The position numbers and the translations under genes were made by a program. From an uncultured Oribacterium sp. (GTDB lineage Bacteria > Bacillota > Clostridia > Lachnospirales > Lachnospiraceae): 20,501 nucleotides of DNA. The notes beneath the pieces are model-generated. The model made no database searches. It saw only the letters and a list, made by a program, of their open reading frames with translations, and was not told the DNA's origin. How positions within the stretch are numbered: the stretch's first letter is position 1; the number at the start of each line of letters is the position of its first letter. Positions 1 to 6,851 of this stretch are shown in pieces. The stretch covers positions 1 to 20,501 of the forward strand of contig CAKQWR010000011.1 of assembly GCA_934279105.1 (NCBI GenBank), in the 5' to 3' direction.

Positions 1-210
1 CCTACTAACCCGAGGGCAAAGCTCTGGCCTGACGAACAGAAATCTCATATAAGGTCTCATACGAGGATAAGTCTGCAGTACAAGATAAAGTCCGATGGCT
101 ACACGGAATCGCATGGGATAGATGAGGTCGGGAAGAATGGTAAAGGCATCTACATCCGTGTACACGGCAAATCATGGAAGAAAGTCAAGGACAAACTGGG
201 GCTTTTATGA
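1..210 (+). CDS. 3' end of an unrecognised protein (partial)
   Basis: Reading frame 1 is open from the first base of the window to a TGA at 208-210 and encodes 69 residues, so the start lies outside the window. The tail is basic and moderately polar and ends in a Trp-Lys-Lys-Val-Lys-Asp-like stretch. I do not recognise the family. A strong hairpin terminator begins 14 bases after the stop, which supports this being the true end of a gene. Nothing visible suggests a membrane segment. The reading is plausible rather than certain because no start or domain can be seen. Confidence 0.45.
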   Translation, partial: PTNPRAKLWPDEQKSHIRSHTRISLQYKIKSDGYTESHGIDEVGKNGKGIYIRVHGKSWKKVKDKLGLL

Positions 211-224
211 TCTTGCCACAGCCC

Positions 225-259
225 AAAAGAGGGGTGTCGCTCGTGCGGCACCCCCTTTT
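225..259. terminator. Bidirectional intrinsic terminator
   Basis: GGGGTGTCGC (231-240) pairs with GCGGCACCCC (245-254) through one G-U pair around a TCGT loop. It is flanked by an A-run on the left and a T-run on the right. It sits between the end of the plus-strand partial gene and the end of the minus-strand small ORF, so it can end transcription from both sides. Confidence 0.85.
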
Positions 260-272
260 GATATTTACACTT

Positions 273-356
273 TTACTTTTCCTTGATCATGTGATAGAAA
301 ACGGCGATGCCGATACCACATCCAACTGCAATAATAAGATAATCGATAAGTCCCAT
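273..356 (-). CDS. 27-residue single-helix membrane protein downstream of the symporter
   Basis: On the minus strand a perfect AGGAGG (362-367) stands five bases before an ATG at 356. The ATG opens a 27-codon ORF ending in TAA at 273-275. The product begins Met-Gly-Leu-Ile-Asp-Tyr, continues as one hydrophobic stretch rich in Ile, Val and Gly with a Gly-Cys-Gly-Ile-Gly core, and ends in a short charged tail (His-Met-Ile-Lys-Glu-Lys). It starts 15 bases after the symporter stop and just before the terminator, so it is the last gene of that operon. Small one-helix partners are known for several secondary transporters, for example MetS with NSS transporters and the small accessory proteins of some symporters. 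An accessory role for the upstream transporter is therefore inferred, but no family signature was recognised. Confidence 0.72.
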   Translation of the reverse strand: MGLIDYLIIAVGCGIGIAVFYHMIKEK

Positions 357-371
357 AATGTCCTCCTGTTT

Positions 372-1778
372 TTATGATGCTTCAGAAAACTTCTTTTCAC
401 CTGGTTTGTAGAAAGCAGAGTTTGCTACAAACATAGTGATGGCAGAGCAAATCAGACCGAATAAGAAGTGGCTGATGCCGAGAGGTGAACCTGCAGCCCA
501 GTAAATGAGAGTGGATGCAATTGCGACTACGATAGTGATGAGAGTACCCTTTTCGTTCATCTTTTCTCTCCAGAAGAAGATACCACAGAAAATAGGTACC
601 AGTGCTGCACCGGCTGGTGCACCAACATCTTCCATGATGGCAACGATGGAAGAACCGAAGTAACCAACTACGATACCAGCGATAGCAACGACAATCATCA
701 GGATTCTCTGCATGTTCAGGAGCTTCTGATCATCCATCTTTACAAATCTTCCGATGATGTCTCTGGAAAGCATGACAGAAACAACCATGGTTACAGATGC
801 TGCAGTACCCATAACGGCTGCAAGCAAAGCAGCAAGAAGAATTGCGCCTAGGAAGGTACCAGTATACTGACTGATCATAGCCGGAAGAATCGAATCTGAG
901 GTTCCGAGGTCACCTACGAGAGCGCAACCTGCAAGGCCGATGAAGCTTGCGAACAGCAGATAAGGGAAATAGATCATGAGTGTTGCAGTAAGAGATGCAT
1001 TTCTAGCTTCATTCGCGGATTTTGCTCCACAGATACGAAGGAAGTTCTCGTTATTGATCATATTGCTGGTTCCGAAGTAAAGTGCTGAAGAAATCATCGT
1101 TCCCCAGCCAACAGTCCCTGCGATTTTCAGCTTTGCAGGATCTGATGCAGAAATAGTTGCAACCATACCGGCAACACCATGCATGTTTACGAGCGCAACG
1201 ATTGGGAGAATCATGAGTACGGAAAGAATCATGAGCCCGATGTTTAATTTATCAGTTTTGGTTGCTGCTACCATACCGCCGATAACGGTATAAATAAGCA
1301 TAACAACGGTCATAACGATCATTGCAGTAAGGAGATTGAGCCCAGGGATAAACATGTTGAGAATTGTACCGAGGGAACGAATCTGAGAAGCAACAACGGA
1401 AAATACAGAGAAGATGCTCATAAGAGCGATCGCATCCGCGCATTTTTTACCAAGATGTTTACGAATCAGCTCCGGGATGGTGCTGACATTTTCCTCACGA
1501 ACCTTTTTTGCAAAAAGAAGGCTGGAGAGAAGAGCGCCGATACCGACACCAATTGCTAAATAGAATCCGGAGATACCATAGGCATAGCACATACTTGCAC
1601 ATCCGAGAGTAGAACCTGCGCCGATCCATGCTGATGACATAGAAAAGACATTGGTCCAGAACGGAATGCTACGGTTAGCGGTTGCAAATTCGTCTGCGGT
1701 TTTGACCTTACGACCGGCCATGATACCAATAACAAGAATTGCCGCAATGTAAATTACGGCGATGAGAATTTTAGCCAT
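372..1778 (-). CDS. Sodium:solute symporter (SSS family)
   Basis: The 468-residue protein is almost entirely hydrophobic, with about 12-13 membrane segments, which matches the SSS/SLC5 family in length and pattern. The N-terminal region has an 'ADEFATANRSIPFWTNVFS' stretch followed by 'SAWIGAGS', typical of the first two helices in SSS transporters. It probably imports a small organic solute with sodium. The substrate cannot be read directly; its neighbours, a PLP enzyme and RidA, point to an amino acid or related amine. It is the third gene of a minus-strand operon, 87 bases after the PLP enzyme, with an intercistronic hairpin in between. A GGAAGG Shine-Dalgarno precedes the ATG. A 27-residue membrane peptide gene follows directly. 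Confidence 0.93.
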   Translation of the reverse strand: MAKILIAVIYIAAILVIGIMAGRKVKTADEFATANRSIPFWTNVFSMSSAWIGAGSTLGCASMCYAYGISGFYLAIGVGIGALLSSLLFAKKVREENVSTIPELIRKHLGKKCADAIALMSIFSVFSVVASQIRSLGTILNMFIPGLNLLTAMIVMTVVMLIYTVIGGMVAATKTDKLNIGLMILSVLMILPIVALVNMHGVAGMVATISASDPAKLKIAGTVGWGTMISSALYFGTSNMINNENFLRICGAKSANEARNASLTATLMIYFPYLLFASFIGLAGCALVGDLGTSDSILPAMISQYTGTFLGAILLAALLAAVMGTAASVTMVVSVMLSRDIIGRFVKMDDQKLLNMQRILMIVVAIAGIVVGYFGSSIVAIMEDVGAPAGAALVPIFCGIFFWREKMNEKGTLITIVVAIASTLIYWAAGSPLGISHFLFGLICSAITMFVANSAFYKPGEKKFSEAS

Positions 1779-1809
1779 AATTAATCCTTCCGATTAGATA
1801 AAAGGGTTA

Positions 1810-1850
1810 TGTATACCCGGAATATAGGTGGGACAGCTTTCGGGTATACA
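1810..1850. other. Intercistronic hairpin between PLP enzyme and symporter genes
   Basis: TGTATACCCG (1810-1819) and CGGGTATACA (1841-1850) are perfect 10-bp inverted arms. Three further weak pairs (one G-U, two A-U) extend them inward around a loop of about 15 bases. There is no T-run after it on the minus strand, so it is not a classical terminator. It lies in the 87-base gap upstream of the symporter and could protect or process the mRNA or tune symporter expression. Confidence 0.6.
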
Positions 1851-1865
1851 GGGGATAGAAGGTGA

Positions 1866-3056
1866 TTACCTTCTCTGTTCTGCCAGATCATTCATGCACT
1901 GTTCGATACGGTTCAGACCTTCCTCAAGAATCTCATGACTGGTTGCAAGACAAATACGAACATGTCCATCAGAACCAGGACCGAAGAAACGCTTACCACC
2001 TGGCACGATAGCAACCTTATACTTCTCTCTCAAAAGATTTACGAGATCAACCGGATCCATTCCGGTTTCTGTAATATCAGGGAAGATAACGAAAGTGGCC
2101 TGTGGCGTATGGCATTTTATGCCAGGCATCTTGTTGATGCGTTCAAGTGCATAATCACGGTTTTCGGTCATCTGCTGAACAAATTCGTCTACTCTGTAGA
2201 ATGCCTTCTCAAGACAAGCGATACCAGCAACCTGTGAGAGAAGATTGATACCACCGATTGTTTCATCGACCATGGATGACTTCACGACAGCATCATAGTT
2301 TTCCTGGTTGGTGCAGTAGATGCAGCCGACTCTTAATCCGGCGATACCGAAGGTCTTTGAGAAACCATATACAGAAACGGTTCGCTTATTACGCTCCGGA
2401 CCAAATTCAAGTAGACTGTTAAAACGGTTACCTGGATAAATCATGTCAGACCAGATCTCATCGTTCATAATGTAGAATCCATACTTCTCGGACAGCGTGA
2501 GGAGATAGTCGAGATCTTCCTTTGAATACAGCATACCCATCGGGTTATGTGGGTTGCAAAAACCGATCATCTTCGTTTTCGGTGTGATGTAATCCTCTAA
2601 TCCTTCGAGACTAATGCGGTCATCCTTCAGATTTGATGGGAATAACTTAATGGTTGCACCCATGGCTTCCATACTAGTACGGAAAAGGAAATCAACTGGG
2701 TCAAATACGATACACTCATCACCTGGTTTTAAGAAAGCTCTTGCAATGACATACATGCCACTTGCGGCGCTATCGATTGGAAGCACATATTCCGCCTTCA
2801 CATCCTCATGCTTTCTCTCACGGAATGTGTTTGCGAGGTCCTCCTTGAAACGTTCAATTCCTCTGTTTGGAATATAAGGAAAATAGCCATCCTTGATGTA
2901 ATCCTGAAGGGCTTCTACGACTTCAGGGGCACATGGGAAATCGTGGTCTGCTGCTGTGAGAGGAATGACACCGTCTGGCTGTTCTGCCCAACGAAGATTG
3001 AATGCGCGCTTTTTCAAAATGTCAAAGTTGATATTTTCGTTTGTAAAACCTTTCAT
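1866..3056 (-). CDS. PLP-dependent aminotransferase / C-S beta-lyase (MalY/PatB-like)
   Basis: This 396-residue fold-type I PLP enzyme has the NPHNPMG motif (about residues 168-174), Asp199 in 'NDEIWSDM' (the pyridine-nitrogen contact) and Lys234 in 'GFSKTFGIAGLR' (the Schiff-base lysine). A C-terminal 'HVRICLAT' carries the carboxylate-binding Arg. Length and motif spacing fit the MalY/PatB group of cystathionine beta-lyase-like enzymes. A true aminotransferase is also possible because the 'AADHDF' N-terminal motif differs from the usual 'VADMDF'. It lies 19 bases after ridA. PLP lyases acting on cysteine or serine derivatives release 2-aminoacrylate, the substrate cleared by RidA, so the pairing makes biochemical sense. 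The start is fixed by GGAGG nine bases upstream. Confidence 0.85.
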   Translation of the reverse strand: MKGFTNENINFDILKKRAFNLRWAEQPDGVIPLTAADHDFPCAPEVVEALQDYIKDGYFPYIPNRGIERFKEDLANTFRERKHEDVKAEYVLPIDSAASGMYVIARAFLKPGDECIVFDPVDFLFRTSMEAMGATIKLFPSNLKDDRISLEGLEDYITPKTKMIGFCNPHNPMGMLYSKEDLDYLLTLSEKYGFYIMNDEIWSDMIYPGNRFNSLLEFGPERNKRTVSVYGFSKTFGIAGLRVGCIYCTNQENYDAVVKSSMVDETIGGINLLSQVAGIACLEKAFYRVDEFVQQMTENRDYALERINKMPGIKCHTPQATFVIFPDITETGMDPVDLVNLLREKYKVAIVPGGKRFFGPGSDGHVRICLATSHEILEEGLNRIEQCMNDLAEQRR

Positions 3057-3075
3057 CGTACATTTCCTCCATTAC

Positions 3076-3447
3076 TTATTCGACAACTGCGACTGCCTCA
3101 ATCTCACAAAGTGCGCCCTTCGGTATGGTCTTCACTGCGACACAGCTTCTAGCTGGATTGGATGTAAAGTACTTCGCATAGACTTCATTAAAACTTGCGA
3201 AGTCGTTCATGTCGGCAAGGAAGCAGGTGGTCTTAATGACCTTATCCATACCGCTTCCGGCAGCTTCCAGAATTGCCTTTACGTTTTTACAGCTCTGTTC
3301 TGCCTGTGCGGCAATGCCCTCAGGGAAAGTTCCGGTAGCTGGATCTGCTGGAATCTGTCCGGAAGAAAAAACGAAACCATTCACTACATATGCTTGTGAG
3401 TATGGTCCGATTGCTGCTGGTGCGTTGTTTGTGCTAACTGTCTTCAT
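3076..3447 (-). CDS. ridA: RidA family enamine/imine deaminase
   Basis: The 123-residue protein matches the YjgF/YER057c/UK114 (RidA) family in full length. The key Arg is present (Arg100 in 'PARSCVAV', equivalent to Arg105 of E. coli RidA), as is the catalytic-site Glu (Glu115 in 'CEIEAVAV', equivalent to Glu120). RidA hydrolyses reactive enamines and imines such as 2-aminoacrylate to keto acids and ammonia in the cytosol, which protects PLP enzymes. It is the first gene of the minus-strand operon with the PLP enzyme, symporter and small protein, and has an AGGAGG eight bases before its ATG. With both Arg and Glu conserved it is likely an active archetypal RidA rather than a binding-only paralogue. 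Confidence 0.95.
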   Translation of the reverse strand: MKTVSTNNAPAAIGPYSQAYVVNGFVFSSGQIPADPATGTFPEGIAAQAEQSCKNVKAILEAAGSGMDKVIKTTCFLADMNDFASFNEVYAKYFTSNPARSCVAVKTIPKGALCEIEAVAVVE

Positions 3448-3493
3448 TTTCGCGTCCTCCTGTTTAATATTTATGAAAAATACATAAACAAAC

Positions 3494-3505
3494 TGTTAAA
3501 CAAAA
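3494..3505. repeat. 12-bp direct repeat, copy 1 (TGTTAAACAAAA)
   Basis: TGTTAAACAAAA is found here and again, identically, at 3639-3650. The two copies flank the palindromes at 3523-3569 in the divergent intergenic region. They may be additional binding sites for the adjacent regulator, but the AT-rich context makes chance similarity possible. Confidence 0.4.
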
Positions 3506-3522
3506 TGTACCACTAAAATATA

Positions 3523-3569
3523 ATTTATTCAATAAATCTTCTGACTAAAATATATTTTAGTTAGAAGAT
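3523..3569. promoter_or_regulatory. Two abutting palindromes in the divergent intergenic region: probable operator
   Basis: The larger palindrome spans 3536-3569, 34 bp, with a single G-T mismatch pair and the core TAAAATATATTTTA at 3546-3559. A perfect ATTTATT-C-AATAAAT dyad occupies 3523-3537 immediately beside it. They lie about 80 bases upstream of ridA and about 160 bases upstream of the regulator gene, where a regulator controlling both directions would bind. The link to the YheO-like protein is inferred from position. Confidence 0.6.
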
Positions 3570-3638
3570 ACAAAAAAAGGCATCACAATTGATGTAAAAT
3601 GACCGACTGCATTGCCTCATATTCTAATGATGATCATT

Positions 3639-3650
3639 TGTTAAACAAAA
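3639..3650. repeat. 12-bp direct repeat, copy 2 (TGTTAAACAAAA)
   Basis: Second identical copy of the 12-mer at 3494-3505, 145 bp away. It overlaps the A-run that borders the hairpin at 3651-3681. Confidence 0.4.
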
Positions 3651-3681
3651 AAAGCAACGGGGTGTTCAGCTCCGTTGCTTT
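3644..3681 (-). terminator. Minus-facing intrinsic terminator inside the divergent promoter region
   Basis: AAAGCAACGG (3651-3660) and CCGTTGCTTT (3672-3681) form a perfect 10-bp stem with an 11-base loop. Read on the minus strand, the stem ends in an unbroken run of seven Ts. On the plus strand only three Ts follow. It is therefore best oriented to stop leftward transcription entering the ridA promoter region. Confidence 0.6.
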
Positions 3682-3687
3682 ATACAG

Positions 3688-3693
3688 TATAAT
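3688..3693 (+). promoter_or_regulatory. Candidate -10 box (TATAAT) for the regulator gene
   Basis: A perfect TATAAT lies 38 bases before the regulator ATG at 3731. A convincing -35 is not visible; the best match (TTCAGC, 3665-3670) at 17 bases lies inside the hairpin loop. Promoter use is therefore tentative. Confidence 0.4.
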
Positions 3694-3730
3694 AATCACA
3701 TTACAGCGGAATTGCAATAGGAAGTTTATT

Positions 3731-4387
3731 ATGAATAAACCAATTATCTTGACGGAAACAGATCGGACAATCCTTGAGTCATATAAAACACTCATTGAAG
3801 GACTTGCGAATTATTTGGGAAACAGCTATGAGCTAGTGCTCCATAGCCTGGAAAGCTATGATCATTCTGTGATTAAAATTATCAATGGATATCATACCGG
3901 ACGTTCAGAAGGGGCACCAATCACTGACCTTGCCATTAAAATGCTGGAGAAGATTGAATCGGAAGGACATGATTCGGATTATTATGCCTATATTAGTAAA
4001 AATCGCAAAGGTGAGCCGCTGAAATCCACAACGATTGCCATTCGTGGAGAAAATGGTCGAATCATAGGTCTCTTGTGTATGAATTTTTATTTAAGTACTC
4101 CGTATATTGATATCATTCAGGCGTTAGGAATTAATCAAACGCTAGAAACCAGCGTGGAGAATTTTATCGATAAATCGGAAAATACAATTGTAAAGACTAT
4201 AAAAGAAGTTCGAGATGAAATCAGTTCGAACCGTACGATTCCGAGAGCCCAGAAAAATAAAATGATTATTGCCCGTCTTCATCGAATGAATATTTTTCAA
4301 ATGAAGGATGCGGTGGACACAGTCGCGAAAGAACTAGGCATATCGAAGAACACAGTGTATCTGCATCTTCGAAATATGGAGAAGTAA
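3731..4387 (+). CDS. YheO/DauR-like transcriptional regulator (PAS-like + HTH)
   Basis: The 218-residue protein has an N-terminal YheO-like PAS domain (about residues 10-120, with the 'LGNSYELVLHSLE' and 'IRGENGRIIGLLCMNF' signatures). A C-terminal helix-turn-helix of the DauR type follows (about 155-216, 'VAKELGISKNTVYLHLRNM'). Relatives sense a small ligand and repress amino-acid catabolic genes; DauR controls D-arginine utilisation. It is transcribed away from the ridA operon and probably controls it and itself through the palindromes at 3523-3569. The frame is open upstream to 3599. The ATG at 3731 is preferred because it follows a GGAAG ribosome-binding site and gives the normal family length, while the upstream 44 codons run across a hairpin and look non-coding. 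Confidence 0.85.
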   Translation: MNKPIILTETDRTILESYKTLIEGLANYLGNSYELVLHSLESYDHSVIKIINGYHTGRSEGAPITDLAIKMLEKIESEGHDSDYYAYISKNRKGEPLKSTTIAIRGENGRIIGLLCMNFYLSTPYIDIIQALGINQTLETSVENFIDKSENTIVKTIKEVRDEISSNRTIPRAQKNKMIIARLHRMNIFQMKDAVDTVAKELGISKNTVYLHLRNMEK

Positions 4388-4410
4388 TTATTTAAGAGGA
4401 AAATGTAGGA

Positions 4411-4450
4411 TAAGGAAAGGACAGGCAAGCGCCTGTCCTTTCCTTATTTT
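4411..4450 (+). terminator. Intrinsic terminator after the regulator
   Basis: A perfect 16-bp stem (4411-4426 with 4431-4446) with an AAGC tetraloop is followed by a short T-run. It begins 23 bases after the regulator stop and separates it from the ABC-transporter operon. Confidence 0.9.
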
Positions 4451-4490
4451 ATGTCAAATATTCACCATAAAAACAAAAATTTACCCCAAT

Positions 4491-4518
4491 TTTACGTTGC
4501 ATAGTTACATGATAAAAT
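4491..4518 (+). promoter_or_regulatory. Candidate promoter of the sugar-transport operon
   Basis: TTTACG (4491-4496) and TAAAAT (4513-4518) are separated by 16 bases, 44 bases before the lipoprotein ATG. Both boxes are imperfect. The AAAGGAGG Shine-Dalgarno lies downstream at about 4547-4554. Confidence 0.4.
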
Positions 4519-4561
4519 CAGAACAACAACTATTTGAGAGCTTTTTAAAGGAGGACGTGAC

Positions 4562-5917
4562 ATGAAAAAAAGCTTTTTAAGAAAAGGTATCGCACTGGTA
4601 GCGACTGCCGGAATGGTGATGGGTGCATTGGCAGGATGCGGATCTTCCACCAAGGAGACAACACCTGCAAAGACCGAAACCACAGCAGCAAGTGCAGATA
4701 CTGAATCTAAGCCAGCTGCAGATAGTGGTGAGGAAGTAACGATTCGTTTAGTTCACTATATGGGTGAGCAGGCGAAGAGAGATGCTCTTGATCAGATTAT
4801 TACAAAGTTTAACGAAGAGAATCCGAACATCAAGATTGATATCGAGATTGTAAATTCCGGCCAGTACATTGCTACATATAAGAACTATATTGCTGCTGGT
4901 GATGCACCAGATATCATGTTTGGAAAGCCACAGAATATGAAGGAGTTTGTAGATGGTGGTTATTTCATGGATTTGAAGGATGAAGAGTGCCTGAAGAATG
5001 TACTGCCGTTACTTGTGAAGGAGTGTACCATTAATGATGGTGTGTACGGATTCCCGATTGATGCGCAGGTAAAGGGAACCTTCTATAACAAGGACATGTT
5101 TAAGGAACTGGGAGTCGAAGCGCCTACAACGAAGGATGAATTCTTTAAGGTATGCGATGCCTTTATGGAAAAGGGAACATATCCGATCGTTCAGCCGTAT
5201 AACTTCATTCACGGACCGTTCCATCAGCTGGATTCTTATTTTACCAGCATGGCGGTAGCAAAGGGGATTCAGAACGTTTGGATGGATTCACAGAATGGAG
5301 AGGGCACCCTTTCTGATAAGCCAGAGATGGCAGAAGCATTTGAGATTTTCACGAAGATTTCTCAGTATAAGGATCCGGGTGATACTGCGGTAGATCAGGC
5401 GCAGGGAATTCAGAACTTTGCAGCAGGACAGAGACCGATGTATATCAATGGTGGTTGGCTGATTGGTGATGCCATGGCTGCAAATCCAGATGGTGATTTT
5501 GGTATGTTCCCAACCCCATGGTCCAATAATGCTGATGAGAACAAGCTTTGGATCGGTATCGATGATTGCTTCGTTGTTTCCAGCCAGACTGAGCATAAGG
5601 ATGCCGTAATGACATTCCTTAACTTTATTGCCGGTGACGAAGCTTCTGAAATCTGGATGGATACTGCAAAGTTAATGTCCAGTAATGTGAATGTATCTAC
5701 AGATAATGCGGCAGGACTTATTCAGGATATCAAGTCTTATATTGATCAGGATAAGATTGCTGCGAAGGCAGATGTTCCTGATTATACTTCTGAATATTCA
5801 ACGACATTCCGTACCATCCTTCAGGAGTATGTAGCACTGAACGCTAATCAGCAGGATGTAACCAAGCTGCTTAAGGATATCGATGATGCAATCGCTGCGA
5901 TTAATGCATCGAAATAA
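4562..5917 (+). CDS. ABC transporter extracellular sugar-binding lipoprotein
   Basis: This 451-residue family 1 solute-binding protein has a lipoprotein signal peptide: a basic N-terminus, a hydrophobic core and an LAGC lipobox with Cys26 as the lipidation site. A short Thr/Ala/Glu-rich linker follows, then the mature domain begins with 'VTIRLVHYMGEQ'. The family binds oligosaccharides outside the membrane and delivers them to two permeases, which are the next two genes. The 'AAGDAPDIMFG' stretch and the overall length are typical of CUT1 sugar-binding proteins. The start is unambiguous, with AAAGGAGG seven bases upstream. A hairpin terminator directly after it probably lowers permease expression relative to the binding protein. 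The exact sugar cannot be read, but the downstream CE15-like esterase suggests hemicellulose fragments. Confidence 0.93.
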   Translation: MKKSFLRKGIALVATAGMVMGALAGCGSSTKETTPAKTETTAASADTESKPAADSGEEVTIRLVHYMGEQAKRDALDQIITKFNEENPNIKIDIEIVNSGQYIATYKNYIAAGDAPDIMFGKPQNMKEFVDGGYFMDLKDEECLKNVLPLLVKECTINDGVYGFPIDAQVKGTFYNKDMFKELGVEAPTTKDEFFKVCDAFMEKGTYPIVQPYNFIHGPFHQLDSYFTSMAVAKGIQNVWMDSQNGEGTLSDKPEMAEAFEIFTKISQYKDPGDTAVDQAQGIQNFAAGQRPMYINGGWLIGDAMAANPDGDFGMFPTPWSNNADENKLWIGIDDCFVVSSQTEHKDAVMTFLNFIAGDEASEIWMDTAKLMSSNVNVSTDNAAGLIQDIKSYIDQDKIAAKADVPDYTSEYSTTFRTILQEYVALNANQQDVTKLLKDIDDAIAAINASK

Positions 5918-5934
5918 ATAGCAGTAAACATTAT

Positions 5935-5981
5935 AAAATCAGGGATGGTTATGGGAGAATCCATGCCGCCCTGATTTTTTT
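5935..5981 (+). terminator. Attenuating terminator between binding protein and permease genes
   Basis: AAAATCAGGG (5935-5944) pairs with CCCTGATTTT (5969-5978). An inner ATGG/CCAT stem lies beyond a small bulge, and the outer stem runs into seven Ts (5975-5981). It sits inside the operon, so partial read-through would give more binding protein than permease, a common arrangement. Confidence 0.8.
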
Positions 5982-5996
5982 AGAAAGAGGAAGAAA

Positions 5997-6851
5997 ATGA
6001 ATCACAAGACGATACGACATCTTCAGGAGTTCTCGTTTGTACTTCCGGCACTTATTATGTTTAGTATCTTTGTTGCCTATCCATTTCTGCAAGGTATTCC
6101 GATGTCCTTTACGAACTGGGATGGCATGAGCCCAGTCCGTAACGTTGTAGGTCTGAAGAATTATATTCAGATATTTAGAGACAACAACTTTGCAAATGCA
6201 ACGAAAAACACTTTAGTATTTACTGTGCTTACGATGGTGTTTTCAAATTTATTAGGACTTCTCTTTGCGCTCATGATCTCTAAGGCGACGAAGCTGAATA
6301 GTTTTCTGAGAACATGTATCTTTATGCCATATTGTTTGAGTCTTGTTTTATCCTCTTACATTTGGAGATATGTCTACAGTGACGTGTTCTATGACAAACT
6401 CGGAATACCGAGCCCGTTAGGAAGTATGACGTGGGTAATGCTGGGACTTGCGGTGATTTCTATCTGGAGAGATGCAGGTTACTGCATGGTAGTGTATATT
6501 GCAGCTATTCAGGGCGTTTCAAAGGATTACTATGAAGCGGCGAATCTGGAAGGTGCGACCCCATGGCAAAAGTTCAAGATGATTACACTTCCGATGATCG
6601 GACCTGCAATTACGGCGAATTTTACTTTAACACTTGCATGGGGCATGAAGGTGTTCGATTATCCGATGGCGGCAACATCCGGAGGACCTGGAAGAGCTTC
6701 TGAAACGGTAGCGATGCTTATTTATAATAATCTATTCACTTATTATAAAGCGGGATATGGTCAAGCGATTGCGGTAGTATTTACGGCTGCCATCTTTATT
6801 CTTAGTACAATTGTGTCAAAGACACTGAGGGCAAGGGAGGTAGAACTCTAA
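5997..6851 (+). CDS. Sugar ABC transporter permease (UgpA/MalF-like)
   Basis: The 284-residue inner-membrane protein has about six transmembrane segments and the EAA loop near residues 178-195 ('YYEAANLEGATPWQKF...LPMIG') that docks on the ATPase. Its length and the 'SFTNWDG' region after the first helix are characteristic of the MalF/UgpA type of CUT1 permease. It forms a heterodimer with the product of the next gene, whose ATG overlaps its stop by one base. No ATP-binding subunit gene is found in the locus, so it presumably uses a shared MsmX-like ATPase. A GAGG-type ribosome-binding site precedes the ATG. Confidence 0.93.
   Translation: MNHKTIRHLQEFSFVLPALIMFSIFVAYPFLQGIPMSFTNWDGMSPVRNVVGLKNYIQIFRDNNFANATKNTLVFTVLTMVFSNLLGLLFALMISKATKLNSFLRTCIFMPYCLSLVLSSYIWRYVYSDVFYDKLGIPSPLGSMTWVMLGLAVISIWRDAGYCMVVYIAAIQGVSKDYYEAANLEGATPWQKFKMITLPMIGPAITANFTLTLAWGMKVFDYPMAATSGGPGRASETVAMLIYNNLFTYYKAGYGQAIAVVFTAAIFILSTIVSKTLRAREVEL

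Noticed and set aside
174..377. Plus-strand 67-codon frame after the first partial gene
   Set aside because: It runs through the terminator at 225-259 and across the minus-strand small gene, and there is no Shine-Dalgarno.
1810..1850. Additional HipB operator in the symporter operon
   Set aside because: TATACC and GGTATA half-sites are present, but the spacer is 25 bases instead of 6 and the arms extend as an RNA-type stem, so a hairpin is the simpler reading.
3599..3730. Longer start for the YheO-like regulator
   Set aside because: The extra 44 codons cross a terminator-like hairpin and a -10 box, and have no ribosome-binding site. The ATG at 3731 has one and gives normal length.
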